DNA from: Ambrosia x helenae
Taxonomy: Eukaryota; Streptophyta; Magnoliopsida; Asterales; Asteraceae
DNA length: 64,000 bases
Assembly: GCA_030844895.1 (NCBI GenBank)
Contig: CM061230.1
Coordinates: forward strand, 846,705-910,704
Reading direction: 5' to 3'
Part shown: in pieces, positions 46,760 to 58,338 of the stretch
How the letters are laid out: the number at the start of each line of letters is the position of its first letter
Position numbering within the stretch: position 1 is the stretch's first letter
Translations under genes and position numbers: made by a program
The notes under the pieces: model-generated
The model's database searches: none
What the model was told of the DNA's origin: nothing
Seen by the model: the letters and a program-made list of their open reading frames with translations, nothing else

Positions 46760-47567
46760 CAGAAAACTTTGGCGAATGCCCTTTATGGCAAAATCGCTCA
46801 GAACCTGGGTGAAGTTTTTGGTCTGTCCCCCCGTCAGAGGGCAGTTATTGAATGCCTGCAAACCCCCACGCCCAAGATTTCCTAACTGTTATCCCGATCG
46901 AAGGTTTAGGCCAAAGCATGTCCGCTATTGAATACAGGGCCATTCTTAAATATCGTCTGATGATCCCAATGTACCAGGAGGATGACATCTGTCCGATGTG
47001 CCGTAAGGCCTGCCTGGATGAATATGGGGAACACGCGGTTCATTGTAAGGAGTTGCCCGGTTTTAAATATCGGCATGATTGGGTTCGAGACATTCTGTGG
47101 GACATTTTAAGACGGGCTGGGATCTCAGCCAAGAAGGAGGCCCCTGTAAACTTCCTCTCGGATCCAGCAGAAGGGAGATCCACCCTACGACCAGCAGATC
47201 TCCTTGTCTTTGGGTGGGCCGGGGGGAAGCATGCTTGTGTTGACCTGACAGGTGTATCTCCCCTAGTTGGGTTGAGGGATAGTGGCTTTGTTGCAGGGCA
47301 AGCGGTCCGAAAAGCAGAGGCAAAGAAGGTAGAAAAACATGCTAAAGCCTGCGAGGAGAACCAACACGTTTTTGTACCTTTGGCTTTTGACACCTTTGTT
47401 CATTGGCACCGGAGGCTACCCGTTTCCTGACCAGGGTCCAGCGGGTTATTCACAGTAGTGTCTCGGCTCCGGGTGGACATGGTTATGTTTTTAGTAGATT
47501 AGGATTTGCTATCCAGAAAGGGGTGGCGGCGCAGCTTGTTGCCCGCCTGCCCGCTATCTTAATGTAA
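46760..47567 (+). pseudogene. Retroelement-like C-terminal zinc-finger/endonuclease-like fragment
   Basis: From about 46760 the sequence encodes ALYGKIAQNLGEVFGLSPRQ, then (one frame change near 46865) ORF 46852-47430 with CPMCRKACLD...GEHAVHC, a C-x2-C...H-x-x-H-C putative zinc site, followed by RPADLLVFGW...KHACVDLTG, resembling the RPxD...xDxT core of restriction-endonuclease-like domains in some non-LTR retroelements. After another frame change near 47428 it continues to LGFAIQKGVAAQLVARLP and a stop near 47567. I recall this as a plant family annotated near reverse transcriptases. No RT remains here. A 5'-truncated copy lies at 59089-59353. Confidence 0.55.
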
Positions 47568-48497
47568 TTTTCTTTGTCCTGGAATGAATTTAAAATAGGT
47601 ATTTTGAGCTAATAATTTCTATTTTTATTTAAATTTAAAAATTGCTTGTGGTTTGTGAGACGCACAAATTGTGTAATATTTTTGGCGACTGTGATTCATA
47701 ATAAGGGAAAATGACTCATCTAGCTTGAATCATGGAGGTGGAAATCGTTGTGTTCACCATGATACATATGGTTTTGACAAGTTGTAGCAAGTAAAAAGTA
47801 AATAATGGAAAAAACTGATGTGATGTTAATGCGGAGGAAAAAGATGTTGTGGCAAGTGATGCATGGGAACCAAGGATACCTTGCACCCTAAGAGCAACCA
47901 CAATCAATGGCGAATGATCATGGTGGCCAGGGGTTCCCCGCCCCTTATTTTCTGGCTTAGTGGTGGAAATTTACAATTTTCGTAGGTAATTTTTATATGA
48001 ATTGAGTTCAGCCCCCACAGATTTAATCTTTCGGCCTCCACCGATAGGAAAAAAATTTGGGTCTCGTGATTTTCGGACCCAACCACTATTTTTCTCAAGC
48101 TTCGCCACTGGCCACAATGGCCCTCTTTTGGACGGACCAAACAAAACCCAACCCCCATTGTAGCCCTTGGTCCGAATGAGTTCAGTCTACTATACTGGAC
48201 AGATCTGGGCGGAACTTGTGGGTCCTTTTTGTTTTTTTGTTTTTTTTTTTTTTAAATTTGGTATTAAGTTGTAAATTACGAAAAGTAGATCATGAGGTGG
48301 AGGTTTGAAAGGATCTATGGTTGTAAGAAAAAAAAAAGGTTTAAAATGGTTATAGTTTATAATAGTTTGAAATGATGTGGTATTGTAACATGACGTAATG
48401 AAACTTTAAACCACCATTATCATTGTGAAAGCTCTAAGACCAATTCCATTTACACAACCAACAGAGAAATTTTGTATGCAATTTTCAATCTTTTCGT

Positions 48498-48542
<45 letters not shown>

Positions 48543-49159
48543 TTCCCTTTAAGAAATTGTGATATAGATTTTTATTCATTAAGAAAAATAAGGTCATCAC
48601 TAAATATACATAATAATAATATTAATGATCCTTCAAAATTGCATCACGCCCAGATAAGCTGACTACTACTACCTCAATAGTACATCTTTCTTCCAAGATG
48701 TAACCTTTCTTTACCATCAATTTACACCGTTCTTCGTCTCCGTTAACACACTCCCTCTGCTTCTTTCACTGCCGTCAATACCATCACGAGCCTCTTCCAC
48801 TGCCGTTAATGGCTTGTAAAAGAGCGATACGGCCTGTATCGGGTTTTCATGATCTCTTTGGACAGTTTTTTCAAGTATAAGCGTGGGTTTCGACTTTCGA
48901 TTTAGACTTTATATTTATTTTCTTTTCAATTGAAATCCTTCAGTGAAAGTGTTATCGATCGACGAGATTCTGTCGGTGAAGCTGGTTTACCTGTTGATAT
49001 CGGAGGCAATCGCTGTGTGTAATCCACGTTGTTTGCGCGTCGGAGCATTAAGAAAACGTACGGCGTAAGTAACATGTATGTTGTCAATGTTAGTATTTTT
49101 TTAATGTTTACGTCATCATGTCATGGACCACTAAAATGTAAATTCTATTTATATTATTA
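47568..49159. other. Intergenic with T-rich tracts
   Basis: No gene recognised. Long T runs at 48240-48255 and 48501-48536. 48640-49080 is less AT-rich, but I find no family resemblance in any frame. Confidence 0.45.
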
Positions 49160-49819
49160 CTAGCTTATACCCCGGGTTGAGATATCTAAGTAAAGTGAAT
49201 AAAATTAGAAGTATCTAAACTATAAAAATGGCATCTATGTATCAACTTACATTAGATACTTAAAAAAAAAGTATACCAAAAGATATTATTATTATTATTA
49301 TTATTATTTTAACAAATCTCTGCCATAAGTTCTCATATTCTAATATAAAAAAGGGGTAATTGGGTCGGGTATCACCTAATCCCAGGCCCGACCCAAACCC
49401 ACATTTTTTTTAAACTAATTCTAAACCTGACACAATACCTGTCGGGTTACAAAAAATAGTCGTTTTTTTTTTCTCCGTTTTTTATATAGCACTATGGTAC
49501 TCGTTGGAAAGATAATAAAACGCTCGTTAATTTGGTGTAATTTTTTTCTTTAAAAAATCTCGTATATAAAAGATATTAACGTTTAAAAGTTATGAGAGGA
49601 AACATGAGAGAGAAAATAATAAAGTTTCAATATTTACATTTAGTAAATTAGGTATTTAATAGATTATGTTAAATCATATTTAAACTATATTTATTTCTTT
49701 TTTTAATTAGTCTAGAGTTGCCACATCACATCATATGTGGCATCTCTCAAAAGAGAGATTGCATAATATTATGACATGTCATAAAAAATGATTTGGTTTA
49801 TTATATGTATAGATATAGA
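49160..49819 (-). mobile_element. Non-autonomous Helitron-like element upstream of the Ca2+-ATPase
   Basis: Minus strand: the 5' end A|TCTATATCTATACATATAA (49813 or 49819) and the 3' end CTCAACCCGGGGTATAAGCTAG|T (49160), with the AACCCGGGGT palindrome about 10 bp before CTAG. Insertion between A and T, TC start and CTAG end with a short GC-rich hairpin are Helitron hallmarks. About 655 bp, no coding capacity. Confidence 0.62.
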
Positions 49820-49968
49820 TTGTCAAAGGATGTTTGACAAAATAAATTCAACGATATGACCGACGTAATGTCGTGTTTCTTTTCCAGCAAAACACAACAT
49901 ATTTAAGTTACAAAATATTCCCATATACTAATTTCTTTGAAGTTTCGCGCCTTCTATGTATTATTATG

Positions 49969-49976
49969 TATATAAA
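49969..49976 (+). promoter_or_regulatory. TATA box of Ca2+-ATPase gene 1
   Basis: TATATAAA followed by CGGG, 111 bp before the ATG. Gene 2 has a similar TATAAAACGGG at its promoter. Confidence 0.65.
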
Positions 49977-50086
49977 CGGGGTTGCACCAATGTAACCAGA
50001 AAATATATCCTCATCAGCATATTTATTATATTATTCATTCCCTGTCAGCCTTTCCTTACTTTGCAAACAAACAGTTACAAATTAAA

Positions 50087-53000
50087 ATGGTTTCAGAAAT
50101 TCAACCTTTGCACGACATATTGTATAACATAGGCACAGCCACACTTAACCTTACCAAAGCCAAAAAGAGATGGCGCCGTGCTTACTTTACCATATATTTT
50201 TCAAAGGCCGTAGCGAAAAACCTCATCGCCAAGGCACTCCCCGTTACCAAATTCCCGACATATTCTGTTATCGAAATCATCCCACAAGACGTTGTTCCTA
50301 AGGTGGTCAGTATCAATACCAAAGAGGTGTCTGAACATCATTTCTACGGTATTGATCAAACGCAACTTGTTAATATCGTACAAAACAAAGACATGGAAAC
50401 GCTTCACATGTTTAATGGTGTCAAGGGTTTAGCGAAAGCCCTTGATACCGATCTTCAAAATGGAATCAATGGTCAAGATTTAAACGAAAGGGCAGCCGCG
50501 TTTGGTTCCAATACTTACGAAAAACCTCCTCCAAAGAGTTTGTTCTATTTTGTGGCCGAGGCGTTTAAAGATATCACCATTCTCATACTAATGGGGTGCG
50601 CGGTTCTTTCTCTTGGTTTTGGTATCAAAGAAGACGGAATCAAAGAGGGATGGTATGAAGGTGGAAGTATACTTATTGCTGTCTTTTTGGTTATTGTTGT
50701 GTCCGCTATTAGTAACTTTAGACAGGAAAAACAGTTTGACAGTCTGTCGAAAATAAGCAATAATATCAAGATTGATGTTGTTAGAGAAGGGAGAAGGCAA
50801 AAGCTATCGATATTCAATATAGTTGTTGGAGATATTGTGGTTTTGAATGTAGGAGATCAGATTCCAGCGGACGGGTTGTTTATTGATGGGCACTCATTGC
50901 TTGTGGATGAGTCGAGCATGACAGGCGAGAGTGACCAAATAGATGTAAACGCCACCAGTAATCCGTTTTTAATCTCTGGTGCTAAAGTGGCTGATGGGCA
51001 TTGTCGGATGCTTGTGTTATCAGTCGGGATGAACACTACCTGGGGGAAGATGATGAGTTCCATCACGGGTGATAACAACGAGCAAACGCCATTACAATCA
51101 CGCCTCAACAAGCTTACTTCTTCAATTGGAAAGGTAGGTGTTGCGGTCGCTTTCTTAGTTCTTTCAGTTATGTTAATTCGTTACTTCACGGGAAGCACAA
51201 AAGACGAAAATGGTAAAAAAGAGTACAATGGAAAACACACGAGTGTAAGCGAAATACTAGATTCCGTTACGGGTATCTTCTCCGCAGCAGTGACCATCGT
51301 GGTGGTGGCCATCCCCGAAGGTTTACCATTGGCGGTTACCCTCACACTTGCATACTCTATGAAGAGAATGATGGCTGATCAAGCGATGGTTCGGAAGTTA
51401 TCCGCTTGTGAGACCATGGGTTCCGCCACGGTTATATGCACTGATAAAACCGGGACTTTGACAATGAACCAGATGACAGTAACAAAATTCTGGCTCGGTC
51501 TCGAGTACATGCAACAACATTCTTCCAGTCTGATCGCGCAACAAGTCCTTGAACTTCTCCACGAGGCAGTCGGGTTTAACACTACAGGTACGGTATTCAA
51601 AGACTCTTCACGAATGGTACCTGAATACTCCGGGTCCCCAACCGAAAAAGCGATTTTATCATGGGCGGTTGAGGATTTGGATATGGATATGGAAAAAATG
51701 AAAGAAGGTTCGACGATTCTTCATGTCGAAACATTCAATTCAAAGAAGAAACGAAGTGGGGTTTCGATTAGGCGAAACAATGACAACACTATTCATGTTC
51801 ACTGGAAAGGAGCTGCAGAGATGGTGCTAGCAATGTGTTCAGAATATTATAACAGCAACGGGTGTAAAACGGTGATCGATGGCGATTCAAGAAAAAAATT
51901 GGAGAATATAATCGAAGGAATGGCTGCGAGTAGTCTCAGATGCATCGCTTTCGCGCATAAGAAGGTTCTAGAAGGCACCGATTATCAAATATTAACCGAA
52001 GAAGGGTTAACTTTGATTGGGGTTGTCGGGTTGAAGGACCCATGTAGACCCGGATCCAAAAAAGCTGTTGAAACTTGCAGGTCTGCTGGAGTTGAAATCA
52101 AGATGATAACAGGAGACAACATATTCACAGCAAAAGCCATTGCTACCGAGTGTGGGATACTTGAACCGGGTCAAGAAATATGTGACGACGAAGTGGTGGA
52201 AGGTGCCCAGTTTCGTAATTTCACAGACGAAGAAAGAATGCAAAAGGTTGACAAGATCCGTGTGATGGCAAGATCGTCGCCTTTCGATAAGCTTTTAATG
52301 GTAAAGTGCTTGAAACAAAAAGGACACGTTGTGGCAGTTACCGGTGACGGGACAAACGATGCACCTGCACTCAAAGAAGCCGATATTGGTCTTTCAATGG
52401 GAATTCAAGGAACAGAAGTAGCCAAACAGAGCTCAGATATTGTTATCTTAGACGACGACATTGCCTCAGTTTCAACTGTTTTGATGTGGGGACGATGCGT
52501 GTACAATAACATCCAAAAATTCATCCAATTCCAGCTCACGGTAAATGTCGCAGCTCTTGTGATTAACTTCATTGCAGCGGTAACTTCTGGCGCGGTCCCT
52601 TTGACAGCGGTTCAACTCTTGTGGGTGAATTTAATCATGGATACGTTGGGTGCACTCGCACTTGCTACAGAAGGACCAACTAAAGAACTCTTGACCAAAC
52701 CACCTGTGGGTCGGGTCGAACCTCTCATAACTAATATCATGTGGAGAAACCTACTGGCACAAGCTATTTTTCAGATTACTGTTCTATTGACGTTCCAGTT
52801 CAAAGGTAAGGCGATATTCAACGTGGATGAGAGGACGAAAGACACAATAATCTTCAACACTTTCGTGCTATGTCAAGTGTTTAATGAGTTCAACTCAAGG
52901 AAGCTGGAGAAAAGGAACATATTCAAAGGCATTCACAAAAACAGATTGTTTGTTGGAATAATCGGGTTTACGATAATCCTCCAGGTTGTGATGGTGGAGT

Positions 53001-53149
53001 TTTTGAAGAAGTTTGCTGATACAGAAAGACTAAATGTTGTGCAGTGGGGAATTTGTATTGGTATTGCAGCTTTATCGTGGCCTATCGGATGGGTTATAAA
53101 GTTGATACCAGTACCTGATAAACCTTTCCTTAGCTACATCAAAAGCTAA
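50087..53149 (+). CDS. Autoinhibited P-type IIB Ca2+-ATPase, ACA12/13-like (1020 aa, intronless)
   Basis: ATP-driven Ca2+ export from the cytosol, expected at the plasma membrane and relieved of autoinhibition by calmodulin. I start at ATG 50087 (MVSEIQPLHD); the frame is open upstream only through a TTG at 49982. Residues about 20-50 (LTKAKKRWRRAYF) form the basic/aromatic calmodulin-binding autoinhibitory region. First membrane segments are near 163-185 and 195-215; TM4 has PEGLP (P410), the Ca2+ site. The phosphorylation motif DKTGT has D453. The nucleotide-binding KGAAEM has K574. TGDNIFTAK and TGDGTNDAP (D754) are the hinge motifs. TM5-10 follow, with the NVAALVINF and LWVNLIMDTLGALALATE ion-site segments. 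Length and lack of introns match Arabidopsis ACA12/ACA13. Intact. A tail-to-tail paralogue lies at 59733-62776. Confidence 0.96.
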   Translation: MVSEIQPLHDILYNIGTATLNLTKAKKRWRRAYFTIYFSKAVAKNLIAKALPVTKFPTYSVIEIIPQDVVPKVVSINTKEVSEHHFYGIDQTQLVNIVQNKDMETLHMFNGVKGLAKALDTDLQNGINGQDLNERAAAFGSNTYEKPPPKSLFYFVAEAFKDITILILMGCAVLSLGFGIKEDGIKEGWYEGGSILIAVFLVIVVSAISNFRQEKQFDSLSKISNNIKIDVVREGRRQKLSIFNIVVGDIVVLNVGDQIPADGLFIDGHSLLVDESSMTGESDQIDVNATSNPFLISGAKVADGHCRMLVLSVGMNTTWGKMMSSITGDNNEQTPLQSRLNKLTSSIGKVGVAVAFLVLSVMLIRYFTGSTKDENGKKEYNGKHTSVSEILDSVTGIFSAAVTIVVVAIPEGLPLAVTLTLAYSMKRMMADQAMVRKLSACETMGSATVICTDKTGTLTMNQMTVTKFWLGLEYMQQHSSSLIAQQVLELLHEAVGFNTTGTVFKDSSRMVPEYSGSPTEKAILSWAVEDLDMDMEKMKEGSTILHVETFNSKKKRSGVSIRRNNDNTIHVHWKGAAEMVLAMCSEYYNSNGCKTVIDGDSRKKLENIIEGMAASSLRCIAFAHKKVLEGTDYQILTEEGLTLIGVVGLKDPCRPGSKKAVETCRSAGVEIKMITGDNIFTAKAIATECGILEPGQEICDDEVVEGAQFRNFTDEERMQKVDKIRVMARSSPFDKLLMVKCLKQKGHVVAVTGDGTNDAPALKEADIGLSMGIQGTEVAKQSSDIVILDDDIASVSTVLMWGRCVYNNIQKFIQFQLTVNVAALVINFIAAVTSGAVPLTAVQLLWVNLIMDTLGALALATEGPTKELLTKPPVGRVEPLITNIMWRNLLAQAIFQITVLLTFQFKGKAIFNVDERTKDTIIFNTFVLCQVFNEFNSRKLEKRNIFKGIHKNRLFVGIIGFTIILQVVMVEFLKKFADTERLNVVQWGICIGIAALSWPIGWVIKLIPVPDKPFLSYIKS

Positions 53150-53402
53150 GATACAATTCGCAAGTACATATTCATATAGATTATTCATACAGTTGTATAG
53201 TTGTATACTTCTATTAACTTATGTTGTGATTCATTTATATACATTAATATAATTCGTTCGTTATTTGGTTTTTAATCATGGTTGGCTGAGAGAGAAGCTC
53301 ATCTAAAAGTAGTTCATCTAAATAACAATAAATTTAATTCTAAAAGCATGATACAATGAGCAGAGTTAATGAAATTTAAGTAACTTGAAACATGGTTAAA
53401 CA
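53150..53402. other. 3' flank of Ca2+-ATPase gene 1
   Basis: Presumed 3' UTR and terminator region. AATAAA-like sequence (ACAATAAATTT) near 53325. Nothing else recognised. Confidence 0.4.
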
Positions 53403-53410
53403 CTTATAAC

Positions 53411-53949
53411 TAGGGGCGGCAATTATTGACATGACCCGAAAACCGACCCGAACCCGACACGAAAAAAAATAGATTTGGGTCAACTAACACGACCCGTTTA
53501 AAAAAACGGGTCGGGTTCGGGTTGACACGTATATAAAATGGGTTGACCTGTTAACCCGTTTAAGTATTTAGAAAAAAATATATATTATATTTTTGTTTTT
53601 CTTTTTCCATTTCTATGTACATGGTTAGTTATAATTGTGTTATTTTTGGCACACTGTATTATTTATTTGTCACACTTATATACTCACCATTAAACATTTT
53701 ATTGATAACTCGCTTACAACCTAACAACCCGCTTATAACTCATGAACATGTATTACTCATTTAAAAATATGGGTTAAACGGGTCGTCTTCGGGTTGACCC
53801 GGATTTTATGTGGGTTGGGTTAGGGTTGAAATATTTGACACGAATAATCATATGGGTCGGGTTCGGGTTGCACATTTCAACCCATCAACCCGCCAACCCG
53901 CAACCCATAAACCCGCCAACCCATCAACCCGACACGATTGACACCCCTA
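53411..53949. mobile_element. hAT-like MITE (539 bp) with 8-bp TSD
   Basis: Termini TAGGGGCGGCAAT and ATTGACACCCCTA, and TSD CTTATAAC at 53403-53410 and 53950-53957. The interior has ACCCGACCCG/CGGGTCGGGTT repeats. Confidence 0.9.
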
Positions 53950-53957
53950 CTTATAAC

Positions 53958-54489
53958 TATACTAACGTTTCATTTGTTTGCGCGTTTCATATTTAATCAT
54001 CAAGAACCAAGCAACTGGGATGTGCAGTCACATCTTAGTTTATTCTCACACCAAATAAAAGCAACCCGCGTAAATGAAAATGTAAACTAATGAAAACGAA
54101 CAACACCAAACTTGTGACAGTTTACACATTATGACAGGTTGGCTCATAAGAAAACCATCAGGAATTTGAAGCCAAATTTATTTGAATTATGTTAAATGTT
54201 CTTCATATATAGTATAAACATCAATGAACAAAAACGTGTGTATGAAACAACGGCAAAAGGCTCCAATTTCTTTCTTTATGTGAAATGGCACACACATTAA
54301 TATGGATACTCACAAAATACCATAATGGAATTCGATTAAACTCTTTTGTCAAGGATACATATATGCAGCAGCAAAAACATAAAAGCATATGCGGTATGCA
54401 TTAAGGGGTCACAAAGGGACTCGGAAAAATGAGAATGACAGTAGACACATTATAATAGTTTGAGCTCAAAACAATGACATATATGCTAA
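53958..54489. other. Intergenic DNA
   Basis: No gene recognised. 54365-54480 contains a diverged tandem echo of the start of the duplicated segment (GGTATGCATTAAGGGGTCAC vs GGTTTACGCTAAGGGATCAC). Confidence 0.45.
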
Positions 54490-56152
54490 TAAGATTATTC
54501 ACAAAGTAGCAGATTTGAACTTATTATGCAACACCAAAAACACAAAGGCATATATAGGTGGTTTACGCTAAGGGATCACAATAGCACTGAAGAATCAAGA
54601 TCAACAACAAACTAATCGATCTCTTTATAGTTTACGAACTGCATTACTCAAAGTTTACACATAATGATCATGTTCTCGAAGACTGTAAATGAACCAAACG
54701 AACACGAACAAAGGCATGTTCGTGTTTGTTCATTTAACTTTAACCGAACTCGAACATGAACACATAATCGAACACATTTTTTTGTTCGTGTTCGTTCATT
54801 AAGAACACTATGTTTACATTTATACAACTAGCTAGAACGCCCAATTTATGTTTATATTTATATAAATATAACTACTTATGTAATTAATAAAATTTAAACG
54901 AACATAAACGCACATAAATAAACGAACACGTTCACGAACATGAATGAACGAACACAACGTTTGTTCATGTTTGTTCATTTACTTAAACGAACTTCCCGCC
55001 GAACAAGTTCACGACTAGTTCATGAACTTGGTTTAAAAAAGCGCGCCTTAAGCGTTTGAGGCGCGAAGCTCCAAGAAAAACGTTTTTTTGCCAAAAAGCG
55101 CTGAACTACATGAAGCGCCGCCTCGAGCGCTTGAGGCGCGCGCTACAGTAGCGCCTTATCCCAAAAAAAAACCCTTTTAAACTGCTTTATTTGGCCCGCT
55201 ACAGTAGTGCCTCGTCGTTTTTATGTTTTGAATATGCTTTTTAAGTGTTCAAGGGTGTTTTATAATCATGTTTTTGTGCTTATGATTGATTAACATGTAG
55301 AAAATGTCATATTGACAAATATAAATATTTTTTTATAATTTTTTTAATACTATACGTGAAGCTCTCGCCTCGCGCTTTAAGCCCCACGCTTCGGATTTTG
55401 GACCCAAAACGCCTCGGAGCGCCTCGCGCTTTTTTAAACCAAGTTCATAAACCTTCGGTTCGTTCACATGCCTAATGTTCTCTAGAGAAAATGCTGGTTT
55501 GCACTGCTAAAAAATGTTTAAAAATAAATGCTAATGCTAATGCCTCTGAAATCAAGCTTACCCCTAGTCTTACTGCAACTCTAACACAAACCTTATTCTA
55601 TTATGCTTAAGCTAAATGTTTACATACACATTATCGTATTCAATCATCTTGTAAACCTGCAAAATCCTACCGTCATACGCGATTGTTCAACGGAGTGTCT
55701 CATTCAGGTTCATGAAATTATTAATTTCTATCAATGAAGATGATTAAAATTAAAACTGAGATAAGCTTCGATTACTCATTAAAGTTTCATGGAATTACAA
55801 TTGATGAAAATCAAAACTGCGATAACTTTTATTGATTCATTCGAACTACCATCAAAATCTACACATTATTATTAATGAGAAGGTGTGTGTGTGTACCTTT
55901 CTGTTACGATCGCGTCTTGATAAGTTAATTTGAAGAATATTATAGATATGGTTACTTGTGTAGATCTCTGCTGCGTGCGGTTATACTGTAGGTCGATAAT
56001 ACAAATTGAGTAACCTCCATAGTCGGGAAGGAGATGCCTTTGTTTAACATAGGGGTGGCAGCTTTCCCGAGAGTTACTCGGGGTCGGATCGTTAAAAAGC
56101 TCAAATGAGCCGAGCCTTAACAAATTCGAGTTTGAGCTTGAGCTTGAAAAAT
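54490..56152. repeat. Segmental duplicate, copy 2 (homologous to 29514-30711)
   Basis: Direct-orientation copy of 29514-30711 carrying the same hAT-like MITE, plus a private 415-bp MITE at 55028-55442 and a small insertion near 55750-55800. Homology ends at GAGCTTGAAAAATGA in both copies. Confidence 0.8.
55028..55442. mobile_element. MULE-like MITE (415 bp) nested in copy 2
   Basis: Inverted ends TTGGTTTAAAAAAGCGCG and CGCGCTTTTTTAAACCAA. Flanks GTTCATGAAC (55018-55027) and GTTCATAAAC (55443-55452) form a 10-bp imperfect TSD. The interior has GAGGCGCG repeats. Absent from the matching position in 29514-30711 (GTTCATAAAC intact there), which proves it is an insertion. Confidence 0.85.
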
Positions 56153-56511
56153 GACTCGTTTAGTTATTAAGCCCGAGCTCGAACTTTTTCATACAAAAAC
56201 CATTTATGCTCGCGAGCCTAAACGGGCCCAAATATTATTATAAATAAAATATTATTATTTTATTTATAATATACTTACTATTAAAATTGATGAGCCGAGC
56301 TCTAGCCAAGCTTTGGCTTGTTTAAGCTATCAAAGCGAGGTCGAGCCGAGCATTTAGCTCTTTTAAAATTATTCTAAAATTATTTAGAGCCGATCCGAGC
56401 TAAGCTCGAGCTCTTGGGTTTTACATTCGAGTCGAGCTCGAGCTCAAAGTATTAGGCTCGAATTGAGCCGAGAGCCCAGTCAAACTCGAGCTCGACTCGT
56501 TTACACCCCCA
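56050..56511. mobile_element. Probable hAT-like MITE, GAGCTCGA-rich
   Basis: Begins TAGGGGTGGCAGC and ends CTCGTTTACACCCCCA with GCTCGAGCTC repeats inside. No TSD visible, so one end may be rearranged. Confidence 0.45.
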
Positions 56512-57653
56512 ATGATAGGTTTTACAAAGAAAAACCTACAAAACTTCCAAGAACACAAGATGAAAGAGGAAGATGAAAGAAGGATCAAGCACAAAGCTTT
56601 TCAAATATTTTCTTCTTTAACTCATTCTAAACTTAAATGGCCTTTTATAGGCATACAAAAGAGATATGAAAACTAACCCACGTACTAATACTAACTAACA
56701 ATTTAATAGAAATAAAATGCATGAAAGAAACATAAAAATGCATCACTGGACGTGGACCACATGTGCCTGAAGAGTGGGTTGATGTATTACTACGTGTGCA
56801 CGTATCAATACTCCCGCCCTAAAACATGTCCTTGTCCTCAAAGACGGAATGCTTGGTCCGTGGCGGTCGCCACTCGCGTCTTCCGGTAGCGTTTGGTTCA
56901 GTTCCGATGGGCTGCCTCAATGGTTGCCATGGCGGTCGCCACTCCCGATCAACAATAGATTCCTCATTTTTCTTCACTCACAACCTTTCAAACCCATCCC
57001 ATATAATTTTGGAGACACACTCACACAAAAATGAGGGACAAAAAACCACAAAAAATGCTCGGGGAGATAGGAGAGTTTTCCCCAATTCACCGATTTTATT
57101 AGGGGTTCCCCTTGAAGGAAAGTGGACGCATCAGCATATCGAATTCATCCCCGAGACCATACCATTCAGCCTAAGGTAAAAAAAAAAAAAAAATTAAGTG
57201 GTATCCCTTAATATGAGAAAACGAATTAAAGAATTAAATTTAGCATTAAAAAACCTACACATATAGCCGGCCATTAGCCATACACTAATATCTAAATAAC
57301 TTTGCAGTCCACATTAATTTGTTACGAAAATTATATGCCTTTTAATAGTTGATTTATTTAAATGCTTTTCTGTAACGTATAAAACTAACATATATGTACA
57401 TCCTAAATGATTAACGGTCATCAAAATATCATCATAAAATACGTTCTATTTTTTTAAAGGAAAATACGTTCTAGTTACAGTAATATCATCAAAACAAATA
57501 TATAGATTAATGCTTGAAAAGTTCATGGCCACAAAAAAAAAAAAAAAAAAAAAAAAAAACCAGTTCAAAATGTTCAAGCTATTCAACATGTTACCTACTA
57601 ATACCCACCATAACCAAGTACTCTTAACTATTTTTACCACTTTTGATTCCATC
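56512..57653. other. Intergenic DNA
   Basis: 56860-56945 has GGCGGTCGCCACTC repeated twice. 56955-57060 resembles the interior of the MITE at 24539. An A run lies at 57534-57559. No gene recognised. Confidence 0.4.
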
Positions 57654-57930
57654 TAAGGGTGCAAACGAGCCAAGCCACTTGCGAGCTACTCGAGCTCGGC
57701 TTGGTAAAAAGCTCAAAACGAGCGAGCCTTATCGAGCTCGAGCTGACCTCAAGCCTAAAACAAAGCCCGTTTATTTATCTAACCCGAGCTTGAGCCTAGT
57801 GTAATATTAGTTTTTTTTTTATAATATTTACCACTCATTTAAAGTTGTTTAGTAAACGAGCCCCAAGCTCAAGTTTCACTTATCGAGCTCACGAGCTTAA
57901 ACGAACTATGGTTTACAGATGTCATCCCTA
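57654..57930. mobile_element. Probable hAT-like MITE, CGAGCTCG-rich
   Basis: Starts TAAGGGTGCAAACGAGCC and ends GTTTACAGATGTCATCCCTA, with repeated GAGCTCGAGCT inside. No convincing TSD. Confidence 0.45.
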
Positions 57931-58137
57931 CACTTCCTATGTTAAGAAACTTTCTACCCTATACTTTCTCTAACCACATAACCCAATCTCAAACTCGATG
58001 ACCCTCATTACTTAACCACAATGTTCTCGAGTTCAGTTAAAGAAGAAAGAGAAGGAGAAGGGAGGATTTCCCTTTTTTTTCTTCTATTTCTTTTCAATGT
58101 CATTTTTTTTAAACGGAACGAATCAATTTCCGAGCAC

Positions 58138-58338
58138 TCTCGGGCACCCTTTTGGTGAATCAGGTACTTGAGAGTACCCGGGCCACCAATTGCCACCAAT
58201 TCTCGGGAAAACCCGACCACTCACCCGCCTGAAAGCATGACAGTGAAATAATCGGTAAAACCTGTCGGGATCAAGACTCGAACCCAAGCCAATGGTCGGG
58301 TCATCCCTCATTTCCTATCCACCAATGTCCTCCAAATG
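58138..58338 (-). repeat. SINE-like dispersed repeat, copy 1
   Basis: Inverted relative of 63049-63260, well conserved over about 200 bp. Minus strand contains GGGTTCGAGTC, a Pol III B-box-like motif, and ends in AAAAAAAA near 58105. The open frames in it are conserved only because the repeat is. Confidence 0.55.

Noticed and set aside
47040..47393. 117-codon minus-strand frame
   Set aside because: Antisense to the retroelement endonuclease-like frame at 46852-47430, which has the recognisable motifs.
49982..50086. Upstream extension of Ca2+-ATPase gene 1
   Set aside because: Opens with TTG, lies immediately after the TATA box, and has no counterpart in gene 2. ATG 50087 begins the conserved protein.
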